NCBI GenBank assembly: GCA_902464565.1
Contig: CABQJV010000031.1
Coordinates: 1-22,621, forward strand
Direction: 5' to 3'
DNA length: 22,621 nucleotides
DNA from: an uncultured Collinsella sp.
GTDB taxonomy: Bacteria > Actinomycetota > Coriobacteriia > Coriobacteriales > Coriobacteriaceae
Positions 1 through 7,241 of this stretch are shown here, in pieces (the stretch's first letter is position 1; each line of letters begins with the position of its first letter). The notes beneath the pieces are model-generated. The model searched no databases, was not told the origin of the DNA, and saw only the letters and a program-made list of their open reading frames with translations. A program made the translations under genes and the position numbers.

Positions 1-48
1 GCGGCACGCCATCTTTTATCAGCCAACTCGTTGAAGTACGGTGACGAA

Positions 49-139
49 GGCGCAAGGCCGGGAGGGGTTATCTAAGCCGACATCCCGCAGCCGCGAAGCG
101 GCGAGGACGTCGGCGTGATAACCCCGCAGGCCCTGCGCC
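49..139. repeat. Large imperfect hairpin downstream of the universal stress gene
   Basis: The sequence folds back on itself in nested blocks: GGCGCA (49-54) with TGCGCC (134-139), GGCC (56-59) with GGCC (129-132), GGGGTTATC (64-72) with GATAACCCC (117-125), CCGACATCC (77-85) with GGACGTCGG (105-113, one mismatch), and CCGC (91-94) with GCGG (98-101) around a GAA loop. It begins 14 bases past the stop codon of the minus-strand stress gene. Neither side has a convincing T-run, so it is not a textbook intrinsic terminator. It could be a 3' stabilising hairpin, a Rho-independent end with a poor tail, or a dispersed palindromic repeat. The pairing is seen directly; the role is unknown. Confidence 0.6.
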
Positions 140-152
140 GGCGGGAAGGAAC

Positions 153-590
153 CTACTTCACGACCAAGATGTCGCAGTCCGTGTTGCGCAGCAGGAACGT
201 CGAAATCGAACCCAGGAGCGCATACTTGATCGAGGACAGGCCGCGGGCGCCGCAGAGCACCAGGTCGGGCTTAACCACGTCGAGCATCTCGTCCTTGAGC
301 GTCTCGCGAATGCGGCCGGCGCGAATCATGACCTCGACCTCGGGAATATCGGGATTGGCCTTGGCCTCTTCGAGCTGCTTGGCGATGGAGTTCTTAAATG
401 CCTCCTCTAGGCCGTTGACCAGATCGACCGGATAGGAACCGGCGCTCTCGAGCGCCGTGGAATCGATGACGTGGCCGATGATTAGCTTGGCGCCGTTGTT
501 CGCGGCGACCTTGATGGCGCGTGCGAGCACAAAATCCTGCTGCTCAGTACCGTCGAGTGAAACAAATACCTTGGTGTAGCCCTCGTTCAT
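153..590 (-). CDS. Universal stress protein (UspA family)
   Basis: This encodes a 145-residue single-domain Usp protein, a cytoplasmic alpha/beta nucleotide-binding fold made under starvation or stress. Residues 5-15 (TKVFVSLDGTE) give the first strand and an Asp at position 13 where the family places an adenine-contacting residue. The C-terminal half has the G-x2-G-x9-G-S/T ATP-binding signature as G114-A-R-G117, then G127-S128. The protein is therefore probably of the ATP-binding type. The ATG at 590 is preceded by a strong AGGAGG. The gene stands alone and is divergent from uppP across 247 bases. The exact cellular role of such proteins is usually unknown, and the sequence does not narrow it. 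Confidence 0.9.
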   Translation of the reverse strand: MNEGYTKVFVSLDGTEQQDFVLARAIKVAANNGAKLIIGHVIDSTALESAGSYPVDLVNGLEEAFKNSIAKQLEEAKANPDIPEVEVMIRAGRIRETLKDEMLDVVKPDLVLCGARGLSSIKYALLGSISTFLLRNTDCDILVVK

Positions 591-825
591 GGTTTCCTCC
601 TTGGTCTATCGCACGGGCGCGGGGCTCGTGCATCGGGCGGGCGCGGGCGCGTTGGCCGCCGGACACTTTATCTTGTTGCAGTTATACCCAAGGATTTGGG
701 TTTGACCGCTCGCAATTCTGTGAACGGGCGAGTTTTTTGGTAAGGGTAGGCGTAGACGCGCCCGAACGGTTGATAATGGGACATCGCCCGCACCGTCCGC
801 AGAACAATATCGGCGGGTGTCTAAC

Positions 826-832
826 GAGGGGG
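826..832 (+). promoter_or_regulatory. Ribosome binding site deciding the TTG start of uppP
   Basis: GAGGGGG lies 5 bases before the TTG at 838-840. An upstream in-frame GTG at 817 would place this purine block inside the coding region and add seven residues that the family does not have. The TTG start gives a protein beginning MDIIELLKSAFMGLVEG, the usual beginning of UppP. Confidence 0.75.
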
Positions 833-837
833 TCCCT

Positions 838-1818
838 TTGGATATTATCGAGCTTCTAAAATCTGCCTTCATGGGCCTGGTCGAGGGCATCACCGAATGG
901 CTGCCTGTTTCGTCGACCGGTCACATGATCTTGGTGGACGAGTTCGTCAAGATGAACGTGAGCGAGACGTTCTGGAATATGTTCCTGGTCGTGATTCAGC
1001 TCGGCGCCATTCTGGCCGTCTGTGTGCTGTTCTTCCATGAGCTCAATCCGTTCTCGCCCAGCAAGGGCAAGGAGGGCCGTCGCGACACCTGGGTGCTGTG
1101 GGGCAAGATTGTGCTCGGCTGCATTCCCGCCGCGGCGATCGGTCTGCCGCTTAACGACTGGATGGAGGAGCATTTCTACAATGCTCCCGTCGTGGCGCTG
1201 GCGCTCATTGTGTACGGCGTGCTGTTTATCGTGATCGAGAACTGGCGCGCGAGCAAGCGCGAGGAAATGGCCGTTGCCGGTTCGTTTGGTTCGCGTGCTG
1301 TGGTGTCGGGTGGACGTCCCGCCGGTGCGCACTTTGCGGCGCCCGCCGCGGCTACCGCTGAGGATGAGGACGATGACGAGAATCTGGACTTTGGCTCCAT
1401 CGCCACGCTCGAGGACCTGAGCTGGAAGACTGCGCTGGGTATCGGCTGCTTCCAGGTGCTTTCGCTGGTGCCTGGAACGTCTCGCTCCGGTTCTACCATC
1501 ATCGGCGGCCTGCTTTTGGGCTGCACGCGTTCGGTGGCGTCCAAGTTTACGTTCTTCCTGGCCATCCCTGTCATGTTTGGCGCGAGTGCGCTCAAGCTGG
1601 TCAAGTATTTCATCAAGGGCGGTACGTTCGGCGCCAACGAGGTCGCTATCCTGGGCGTGGGTTGCGTTGTGGCCTTTGTGGTGTCGCTCATCGCCATCAA
1701 GTGGCTCATGGGCTTCGTCCGCCGTCACGACTTCAAGTGCTTCGGTGTTTACCGCATCATCCTGGGCATCGTAGTGCTCGCATACTTCTTCGTTCTGGAG
1801 CCGATGCTCGGCCTCTAA
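838..1818 (+). CDS. uppP: Undecaprenyl-diphosphatase UppP (BacA)
   Basis: This integral membrane enzyme dephosphorylates undecaprenyl pyrophosphate to the monophosphate, recycling the lipid carrier for peptidoglycan and other envelope polymers; its overexpression is a classic cause of bacitracin resistance. The first signature, EGITEWLPVSSTGH, sits at residues 17-29 with the catalytic-region Glu and His. The second, PGTSRSGSTIIGG, starts near residue 212 with Arg216. Several hydrophobic segments span the protein. At 326 residues it is longer than the usual 265-280 because a hydrophilic loop of about 45-50 residues (roughly 138-190), rich in Ala and ending in an Asp/Glu run, is inserted before the second signature. 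Start is a TTG with GAGGGGG. The gene appears monocistronic and ends at a strong terminator. Confidence 0.95.
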   Translation: MDIIELLKSAFMGLVEGITEWLPVSSTGHMILVDEFVKMNVSETFWNMFLVVIQLGAILAVCVLFFHELNPFSPSKGKEGRRDTWVLWGKIVLGCIPAAAIGLPLNDWMEEHFYNAPVVALALIVYGVLFIVIENWRASKREEMAVAGSFGSRAVVSGGRPAGAHFAAPAAATAEDEDDDENLDFGSIATLEDLSWKTALGIGCFQVLSLVPGTSRSGSTIIGGLLLGCTRSVASKFTFFLAIPVMFGASALKLVKYFIKGGTFGANEVAILGVGCVVAFVVSLIAIKWLMGFVRRHDFKCFGVYRIILGIVVLAYFFVLEPMLGL

Positions 1819-1862
1819 CTTAGTCGACGCTGCGCGGCGGCCAGGGCGACAACTTGTCATTC

Positions 1863-1903
1863 AAAGGGGGTGGCATGACCAAAAGGTCTATGCCGCCCCC
1901 TTT
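1863..1903 (+). terminator. Terminator of uppP
   Basis: AAAGGGGGTGGCAT-GACC pairs with GGTC-TATGCCGCCCCCTTT around an AAAA loop, giving an 18-bp stem with one G-T wobble and a one-base bulge, followed by TTTTC. On the minus strand the stem is likewise A/T-flanked, so it could stop transcription from both sides. Confidence 0.85.
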
Positions 1904-1979
1904 TCATGCCAATTTGTTCGCCCTGACCGTCGCCCGCTGCTGCTGCCATGACATCGGCGGTTTCGTGATTGTCAATAGA

Positions 1980-2012
1980 TTGGTGCAGACTAACCTGACC
2001 CCATTGCACCAA
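1980..2012. repeat. Dispersed palindromic repeat, copy 1
   Basis: A 33-base element bounded by perfect inverted 8-mers TTGGTGCA (1980-1987) and TGCACCA(A) (2005-2012), with core TAACCTGACCCC. The reverse complement of 12230-12262 matches it at 27 of 33 positions without gaps. There is no T-run, so it is not a simple terminator. It resembles short extragenic palindromes of the REP type, but no associated transposase is in the window. Confidence 0.65.
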
Positions 2013-2084
2013 ATCCGTTGGGGCGAGCCTGACGGTGACGCGCGGAGTCGTGGTGTGATTTGCGTCGGTGTCCGCGCGGCTCGG

Positions 2085-2090
2085 TATACT
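2085..2090 (+). promoter_or_regulatory. Candidate -10 box for pcrA
   Basis: TATACT (5 of 6 to consensus) lies 62 bases before the helicase start. No good -35 hexamer is visible at 16-18 bases; TTGCGT lies 19 bases upstream. Confidence 0.4.
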
Positions 2091-2151
2091 GGTACGGCTC
2101 AAACTATGGCGCTGCCCGCAGGCGCGCCGTCCGTCAGATGAGGAGTCGCCC

Positions 2152-5052
2152 ATGACCCAGCCCTTGCCCTGGGAAAAGAATGTCGCGGTACCTGTGCCGC
2201 CCGCGCCGGAACCCGTGCCGCTCGATGCATACACCGCCCCTGCTGCGCCGGAGCCCGAGCTCGTTCCGCTCGACATCTACGACGCTCCCGCGCCGGCACC
2301 CAAACCCGCCAAGCCGCTCGTCGACCTCGACAGCCTTAATCCCGCTCAGCGCGAGGCGGTCCTGACCACCGAGGGCCCGCTGCTGGTCCTTGCCGGCGCC
2401 GGCTCGGGCAAGACCCGCGTCTTGACCTTCCGTATCGCACATATGCTCGGCGACCTGGGCGTTAAGCCCTGGCAGATCCTTGCCATCACGTTTACCAACA
2501 AGGCCGCGGCCGAGATGCGTGAGCGTCTGGCGGCACTCATTCCCAGCGGCACCCGTGGCATGTGGGTATGCACCTTCCATGCCATGTGCGTGCGTATGCT
2601 GCGCGAGGACGCCGACCTGCTGGGATACACCGGTCAGTTCACCATCTACGATGACGATGACTCAAAGCGCATGGTGCGCGACATTATGCAGGCGCTCGGT
2701 ATCGAGCAAAAGCAGTTCCCCATCAACATGATCCGCAGCAAGATCAGCTCGGCCAAAAACGCCATGATCGGCCCCGAGGACATGCTCAAATTCGCCGACA
2801 GCCCCAATGACAAAAAGGCCGCGCAGGTCTACCTGGAACTGGAGCGCCGCCTGCGCGCCGCCAATGCGATGGACTTCGACGACTTGCTCGTGCGCACGCT
2901 TGAGCTGCTGCGCACCCGCCCCGAGGTGCTCGATAAGTACCAGGAGCGCTTCCGCTACATTAGCGTCGACGAGTATCAGGACACCAACCACGTCCAGTAC
3001 GAGATCGCCAACCTGCTGGCCGCCAAGTACCAAAACCTCATGGTCGTGGGCGACGATGACCAGTCCATTTATAGCTGGCGTGGCGCCGACATCACCAACA
3101 TCCTGGACTTTGAACAGGACTTTAAAAACTGCAAGACCGTTAAGCTGGAGCAGAACTACCGCTCCACGGGCCATATCCTGAGCGCCGCCAACGCCGTGGT
3201 GCGCCACAACTCGCAGCGCAAGGACAAGCGCCTGTTTACGGCCGAGGGCGATGGCGAGAAGATCCAGGCCTTCCAGGCGAGCGATGAGCGCGATGAGGGC
3301 CGCTGGATTGCCGGCGAGATCGAAAAACTGCATGCCAAAGGCACGAGCTACGACGATATCGCCGTGTTCTACCGCACCAACGCCCAGTCGCGTATCCTCG
3401 AAGATATGTTCCTGCGCGCAGGCGTGCCCTACAAGATCGTGGGCGGCACGCGATTCTTCGACCGTGCTGAGATCCGCGACGTCATGGCCTACCTTAAGAT
3501 GATCGTGAACCCGGCCGACGAGATGAGCGTCAAGCGCGTCATCAACACGCCGCGCCGCGGCATCGGCTCCACCTCGATCCAAAAGATCGAGCAGCTGGCG
3601 CGCGACAATCGCTGCTCGTTCTTTCAGGCCTGCGAGATCGCAACAGCCGAGACAGGCATGTTTAGCGCCAAGGTGCGTAACGGCCTGTCGAGCTTTGTGG
3701 CGCTGGTGCGCGAGGGCCGTCGCATGGACGGCGAGCTCAAGGACGTCGTCGAGATGATTGTCGACAAGACGGGCCTGCTGCAGGCGTTCCGCGCCGAGGG
3801 CACCATGGAGTCCGAGAGTCGCGCCGAGAACATTCAGGAATTCTTGGGCGTCGCAGCCGAATTTGAGGAGACGCACGAGGATATCGAGGGTACGCTCGAG
3901 AGCTTGGAAGAGCTGCGCGCGGCCGGTGTTGCCGATGTGCCCGCCGGCGCCGAGCCCGAGCCCGTTGTGGTGAGCGCGCCTGCGCCCGAGCCCGGCCCGT
4001 CTGCGCCCGTGTCTTCGTCTGAGGCGCTCGTTGGCGCGCGTGATGCCGCGGGTTCCAATCCGCTCGATAGCCTGGCGGCCCCGGCGCTCTCGCCGCAGGA
4101 TGCCCTGGCTGCCGCCATCGCGGGCAACGCGTATGCCGCGCCGACTGGGCCGCCGGCGGGCGCCGTGCATGCCGACGAGATCGAGCGCACCTACGGTCCG
4201 CTCACCTGTAAGGCGCTGCCGGCACTCATGGAGTGGCTGGCCCTGCGCTCCGACTTGGATTCCCTGGCCGGCGAGACGCATGCCATTACCATGATGACCA
4301 TCCACTCCGCCAAGGGCCTGGAGTTCCCGGCGGTGTTCGTGGCCGGCATGGAGGAGGGTATCTTCCCGCACGTGCACGACTTTGGCGGTAGTGACGATCC
4401 GGGCAAGCTCGAGGAGGAGCGCCGCTTGGCCTACGTCGCCATCACGCGTGCTCGCAAGCGCCTGTTCCTGACCTATGCGGCCACGCGTCGCACCTACGGC
4501 TCGACCTCTGCCAACCCGCGCTCGCGCTTCCTCAACGAGATTCCGTTTGAGGATATCGAGTTTAGCGGCATCGGTTCTGCCGGTTTTGAGGGCACGGGCT
4601 GGGAGAAGCGCGGCGACCGTCACGGCACCTTTGGCTCGGGCATGGGCTCGGATATGTACGGCGGCAAGGTGTTTGGCTCGCATACGCGCTCGACCGGCGG
4701 TTCCGGTTCGCGCGGCGGATCGAGCTTTGACGATTTCTTTGGCGGCAGCAGTTACGGGACCGAGCGCCATCGTGGGGTTTCGCCTGACGCCGGCCGTGTT
4801 GCCTCGACTTTTGGTTCGGGCGCGTCGCGAGCCAAAAAGCCGTCTTCCAAGGTGTCCCCGACGGTGGAGCGCAAGGTCGATCGTGCCAGCGCATCGCAGG
4901 ACTTTGCCGCGGGCGATACCGTGAGCCACAAGACTTTTGGCACGGGTACCGTGATCTCGGTCGCCGGAGACATGATCGAGGTTCAATTCGAAAAGACCGG
5001 CCAGACCAAAAAGCTAATGAAAGGTTTTGCACCGATCGTCAAGCTGTCGTGA
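2152..5052 (+). CDS. pcrA: ATP-dependent DNA helicase PcrA/UvrD (superfamily 1A)
   Basis: This 3'-5' helicase acts in nucleotide excision repair, mismatch processing and removal of RecA or stalled RNA polymerase. Motifs in order: Q motif LNPAQREAV (62-70), Walker A AGAGSGKT (81-88), Walker B VDEYQDTN with D273-E274, motif III GDDDQSIYSWRGAD (300-313), motif V TIHSAKGLEFP, motif VI YVAITRARKRL (from 761). A Gly/Ser-rich linker (about 812-883) leads to a C-terminal Tudor-like module (about 917-966, FGTGTVISV), which in PcrA contacts RNA polymerase. Two additions are unusual: a Pro/Ala-rich N-terminal extension of about 55 residues holding a twice-repeated VPLDxYxAPA unit, and a low-complexity Pro/Ala/Glu insertion at about 590-672. 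The ATG at 2152 is chosen for its GAGGAG and replaces a possible start 84 bases upstream. The protein has 966 residues against about 720-780 usually. Confidence 0.95.
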   Translation: MTQPLPWEKNVAVPVPPAPEPVPLDAYTAPAAPEPELVPLDIYDAPAPAPKPAKPLVDLDSLNPAQREAVLTTEGPLLVLAGAGSGKTRVLTFRIAHMLGDLGVKPWQILAITFTNKAAAEMRERLAALIPSGTRGMWVCTFHAMCVRMLREDADLLGYTGQFTIYDDDDSKRMVRDIMQALGIEQKQFPINMIRSKISSAKNAMIGPEDMLKFADSPNDKKAAQVYLELERRLRAANAMDFDDLLVRTLELLRTRPEVLDKYQERFRYISVDEYQDTNHVQYEIANLLAAKYQNLMVVGDDDQSIYSWRGADITNILDFEQDFKNCKTVKLEQNYRSTGHILSAANAVVRHNSQRKDKRLFTAEGDGEKIQAFQASDERDEGRWIAGEIEKLHAKGTSYDDIAVFYRTNAQSRILEDMFLRAGVPYKIVGGTRFFDRAEIRDVMAYLKMIVNPADEMSVKRVINTPRRGIGSTSIQKIEQLARDNRCSFFQACEIATAETGMFSAKVRNGLSSFVALVREGRRMDGELKDVVEMIVDKTGLLQAFRAEGTMESESRAENIQEFLGVAAEFEETHEDIEGTLESLEELRAAGVADVPAGAEPEPVVVSAPAPEPGPSAPVSSSEALVGARDAAGSNPLDSLAAPALSPQDALAAAIAGNAYAAPTGPPAGAVHADEIERTYGPLTCKALPALMEWLALRSDLDSLAGETHAITMMTIHSAKGLEFPAVFVAGMEEGIFPHVHDFGGSDDPGKLEEERRLAYVAITRARKRLFLTYAATRRTYGSTSANPRSRFLNEIPFEDIEFSGIGSAGFEGTGWEKRGDRHGTFGSGMGSDMYGGKVFGSHTRSTGGSGSRGGSSFDDFFGGSSYGTERHRGVSPDAGRVASTFGSGASRAKKPSSKVSPTVERKVDRASASQDFAAGDTVSHKTFGTGTVISVAGDMIEVQFEKTGQTKKLMKGFAPIVKLS

Positions 5053-5059
5053 TCCCGGC

Positions 5060-5189
5060 GGACCTGGGCGGGCGTATGGGGCAACATCGCCTGCTCGGGC
5101 AGTCCTGCGCAAGACGGAGAGCACATTAAGTGCTCTCCTTTGCGTGCGGAACTCGCGATCGATGTTGTCCCATACGCCCGCCCAGGTCC
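5060..5189. repeat. 130-bp near-palindrome between pcrA and manA
   Basis: The 30-base arm 5060-5089 (starts GGACCTGGGCGGGCG) is the reverse complement of 5160-5189 with a single mismatch that is still a G-T pair. The centre carries a perfect 9-bp hairpin, GGAGAGCAC (5116-5124) with GTGCTCTCC (5130-5138) around ATTAA, and the bases between inner and outer stems also pair partly. It starts 8 bases after the helicase stop. No target-site duplication flanks it. It may help to end both converging transcripts, or be a mobile palindromic repeat. Confidence 0.8.
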
Positions 5190-5274
5190 TTGGGTAACGT
5201 TGCTTGCGAACGCCGCTCCGCTCGTCCGCTTTTTGATTTGGAGAACCGGGTGGGCTGAAATGTAGATACGAGTA

Positions 5275-5306
5275 GGGGCTCCTCCGTTGGTGGACGGGGG
5301 AGCCCC
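5275..5306. terminator. Hairpin between convergent pcrA and manA
   Basis: GGGGCTCCTCCG (5275-5286) pairs with CGGGGGAGCCCC (5295-5306), 12 bp with one wobble and an 8-base loop. On the plus strand TTGTTGCGTTTT follows. It lies 28 bases beyond the manA stop on the minus strand, where the tail is poor in T, so termination may be better in the plus direction. Confidence 0.65.
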
Positions 5307-5333
5307 TTGTTGCGTTTTGGTTGTTGTTGCGAC

Positions 5334-6266
5334 CTAGAGGTGGCTGATAATCAGTTCCATCTTGCCTTCGAGGTCGATGGAGCTGACGGTGTTCGGGGCC
5401 AGCAGGTGGCTTCCCTTGTGGACGGGGTCGCCGCAGACGGTGCCTTCGCCGTCGATGACCGACAGGCACATGAAGGGCCAGCGCTGGTCGAGGGTCTTGC
5501 TGCCGTTGACGCGCACGCGATCGACGGTGTAGCAGGGGTTGGACTCGAGCTCGGTCACGCCGTCCACCTCGGGCGCGGTCACCGTGCCGTCGGTCGGAGC
5601 CTGAGCATCAAAGTCGATGCAGTCGAGGCTCTGCTCAATGTGCAGCGGGCGCAGCTTTCCGTCGGTGCCGGGACGGTCATAGTCGTACAGGCGATATGTC
5701 ACGTCGCTCGACTGCTGCGTCTCCAGAATCAGCGTGCCGGTCTTGATGGCGTGAACGGTGCCGGAGTCGATCTGGAAAAAGTCTCCCTTGTGAATCGGCA
5801 GCACGTTGAGCATCTCGTCCCAACGGCCCTCCTCGATCATCTGTGCAGCCTCGGCGCGGTCGTGCGCGCGCTGGCCGACGATGATCGTGGCACCGGGCTC
5901 GCAGTCCAGTACATACCAGCACTCGGTTTTGCCCAGGCTGCCGTTCTCGTGCTCGGCGGCGTACTCGTCGTTGGGATGAATCTGGATCGAAAGGTCGTCC
6001 TTGGCGTCCAGAATCTTAATGAGCAGCGGGAACTCCTTGCCCTCACAATTGCCAAAAAGTTCACGGTGCTCGGCCCACAGCCACGACAGCGTGTGGCCGG
6101 CATACGGGCCCTCCGCAATCTGGCAGTCGCCGTTGGGATGGGCCGAGATGGCCCAGCACTCACCGATGGGCCCCTCGGGAATGTCGTAACCAAATACGGT
6201 TTCGAGCTGGCGGCCGCCCCAGATCTTCTCGTGGAAGATCGGCGTCAGTTTAATCAAATCGGACAT
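5334..6266 (-). CDS. manA: Mannose-6-phosphate isomerase, class I
   Basis: This zinc enzyme interconverts mannose 6-phosphate and fructose 6-phosphate in the cytoplasm. The short (310-residue) cupin form found in Firmicutes and many actinobacteria is recognised from the start KLTPIFHEKIWGGRQLE and the metal ligands Q95 and H97 (SIQIHPND), E115 (GKTECWYVL) and H172 (SGTVHAI). The second of two nearby ATGs is chosen because GGGGG lies 7 bases before it, against 1 base for the first; an upstream start would add up to 16 residues. It follows the GntR gene by 75 bases in the same direction and is probably co-transcribed with it. The link to beta-glucoside use next door is not obvious; it may handle mannose from the same dietary polysaccharides. 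Confidence 0.9.
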   Translation of the reverse strand: MSDLIKLTPIFHEKIWGGRQLETVFGYDIPEGPIGECWAISAHPNGDCQIAEGPYAGHTLSWLWAEHRELFGNCEGKEFPLLIKILDAKDDLSIQIHPNDEYAAEHENGSLGKTECWYVLDCEPGATIIVGQRAHDRAEAAQMIEEGRWDEMLNVLPIHKGDFFQIDSGTVHAIKTGTLILETQQSSDVTYRLYDYDRPGTDGKLRPLHIEQSLDCIDFDAQAPTDGTVTAPEVDGVTELESNPCYTVDRVRVNGSKTLDQRWPFMCLSVIDGEGTVCGDPVHKGSHLLAPNTVSSIDLEGKMELIISHL

Positions 6267-6341
6267 ATTCATACCCCCATTGTGTTGCGCGGGGCGCCGC
6301 GTAAAACTGCTCAAAACGAGCGCCCGCGTGACTACAAAAAC

Positions 6342-7061
6342 CTATGCCAACGTTACGTTGTGCAACTCAAAGCGGTCGCCAACGTTGCGCGAGATCGAAT
6401 ACTCAAAGGCGGCGCCGCTGTCCAAAAAGCCAATTTGGGTGAGCTCGAGCAGGGGAGAGCCAAGTTTGGTGTCCAGACGCTCGGCTTCTTCCTCGGTTGC
6501 TGCCACGGCGCGAATGGTACGGTGGAAGCTCGAAATCTTCAGCCCACATTGCTCGCGGATGAAGCGGTAGACCGATCCGTACAGATCCTTCTTTTTCAGC
6601 CCTGGAATCAGCTCGAGGGGCATGTAGGTGTACTCGATAACGATGGGCTTCTCATCGGCCTGACGCACGCGCACGACGTGATAGGCAAAGTCATCCTCGG
6701 CAATTCCCAGCTGGGCTGCGATGTCCGCCGGTGGATTAACGATCGAGAAATCGTAGACCACCGAGGTCACCTTCTCCCCGCGATGCTCATACGAAAAACC
6801 CTGGGCACGGTCGTTTTTGCCCTGGAAAAACACCTGGCCGGGAAGCCCCGCCGTGTCCTTAACGTAGGTACCCGATCCGCGCCGGCTGGTAATAAGGCCT
6901 TCCTCGGTGATCTGCTCAATCGCTCGTTTGACGGTGATTTTGGAAACGCTATAGAGCTCACAGAACTCAACGACGGTGGGCAACTTATCGCCCGGCTTAA
7001 GGGCGCCGTCCTCGATGCTTCGACGGATATCTGCAGCTATCGCTTCGTATTTGGGAATCAT
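6342..7061 (-). CDS. GntR-family transcriptional regulator with UTRA domain (HutC subfamily)
   Basis: The 239-residue protein has an N-terminal winged helix-turn-helix (about 4-70; recognition-helix region FCELYSVSKITVKRAIEQ, wing GSGTYV) and a C-terminal UTRA ligand-binding domain (about 90-235). Family members respond to small metabolites, often sugar phosphates, and usually repress a neighbouring catabolic operon. GGGAGG precedes the ATG at 7061. It is divergent from the 6-phospho-beta-glucosidase/PTS operon over 302 bases and upstream of manA. From this position I infer that it controls the beta-glucoside operon and itself, with a phosphorylated disaccharide as a likely effector. Neither operator nor effector can be proved from the sequence. 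Confidence 0.9.
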   Translation of the reverse strand: MIPKYEAIAADIRRSIEDGALKPGDKLPTVVEFCELYSVSKITVKRAIEQITEEGLITSRRGSGTYVKDTAGLPGQVFFQGKNDRAQGFSYEHRGEKVTSVVYDFSIVNPPADIAAQLGIAEDDFAYHVVRVRQADEKPIVIEYTYMPLELIPGLKKKDLYGSVYRFIREQCGLKISSFHRTIRAVAATEEEAERLDTKLGSPLLELTQIGFLDSGAAFEYSISRNVGDRFELHNVTLA

Positions 7062-7097
7062 ACAATCCTCCCTTCATATTTGCGTTGATATAAAGAG

Positions 7098-7109
7098 AGT
7101 ATACCTACT
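7098..7109 (-). promoter_or_regulatory. Candidate -10 and operator dyad of the GntR gene
   Basis: AGTATACCTACT has outer half-sites AGTA and TACT; read on the minus strand its end is TATACT, a good -10 placed 37 bases before the regulator start. Overlap of dyad and -10 would suit autorepression. The dyad is short and imperfect, so it is only a candidate; the CCATATGG palindrome at 7120-7127 is an alternative operator. Confidence 0.35.
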
Positions 7110-7169
7110 TAAAAAGCATCCATATGGCTTTCATCAAAGAAGTTCGATAGATAAAAATAAAAAAGACGC

Positions 7170-7197
7170 TTTACATAATAAATTAGAGCGCTATAGT
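7170..7197 (+). promoter_or_regulatory. Promoter of the bglA-PTS operon
   Basis: TTTACA (7170-7175) and TATAGT (7192-7197) are separated by 16 bases, each 5 of 6 to the vegetative consensus. It is the best promoter in the window and points toward bglA, leaving a leader of about 160 bases. Confidence 0.65.
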
Positions 7198-7241
7198 TAC
7201 AGACAACAAGCGAGATGTATTGGTGTTTGCTTGTGTTGTTT

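Larger units (their letters stand above)
1819..2151. other. Intergenic stretch between uppP and pcrA
   Basis: In order it holds a strong terminator hairpin (1863-1903), about 75 bases with nothing recognised, a copy of the dispersed TTGGTGCA palindrome (1980-2012), and a TATACT -10 box (2085-2090) for the helicase gene. No credible small gene was seen in it. Confidence 0.7.

Noticed and set aside
709..738. Terminator-like hairpin CTCGC/GCGAG followed by six T upstream of uppP
   Set aside because: Only five base pairs with a 14-base loop; too weak to call, although an attenuator of uppP is not impossible.
2662..4986. A 774-codon open frame on the minus strand opposite pcrA
   Set aside because: It is low in hydrophobic structure, rich in Arg/His/Gly/Ala, has no family resemblance and lies wholly across a certain gene. 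Strong third-position GC leaves such frames open by chance.
5014..5469. Minus-strand 151-codon frame across the 130-bp palindrome
   Set aside because: It overlaps the end of manA and the end of pcrA and owes its openness to the palindrome; no ribosome site or domain is seen.
5307..7088. A 593-codon plus-strand open frame across manA and gntR
   Set aside because: Both genes on the other strand have clear motifs and ribosome sites; this frame is their shadow and spans two genes and their gap.
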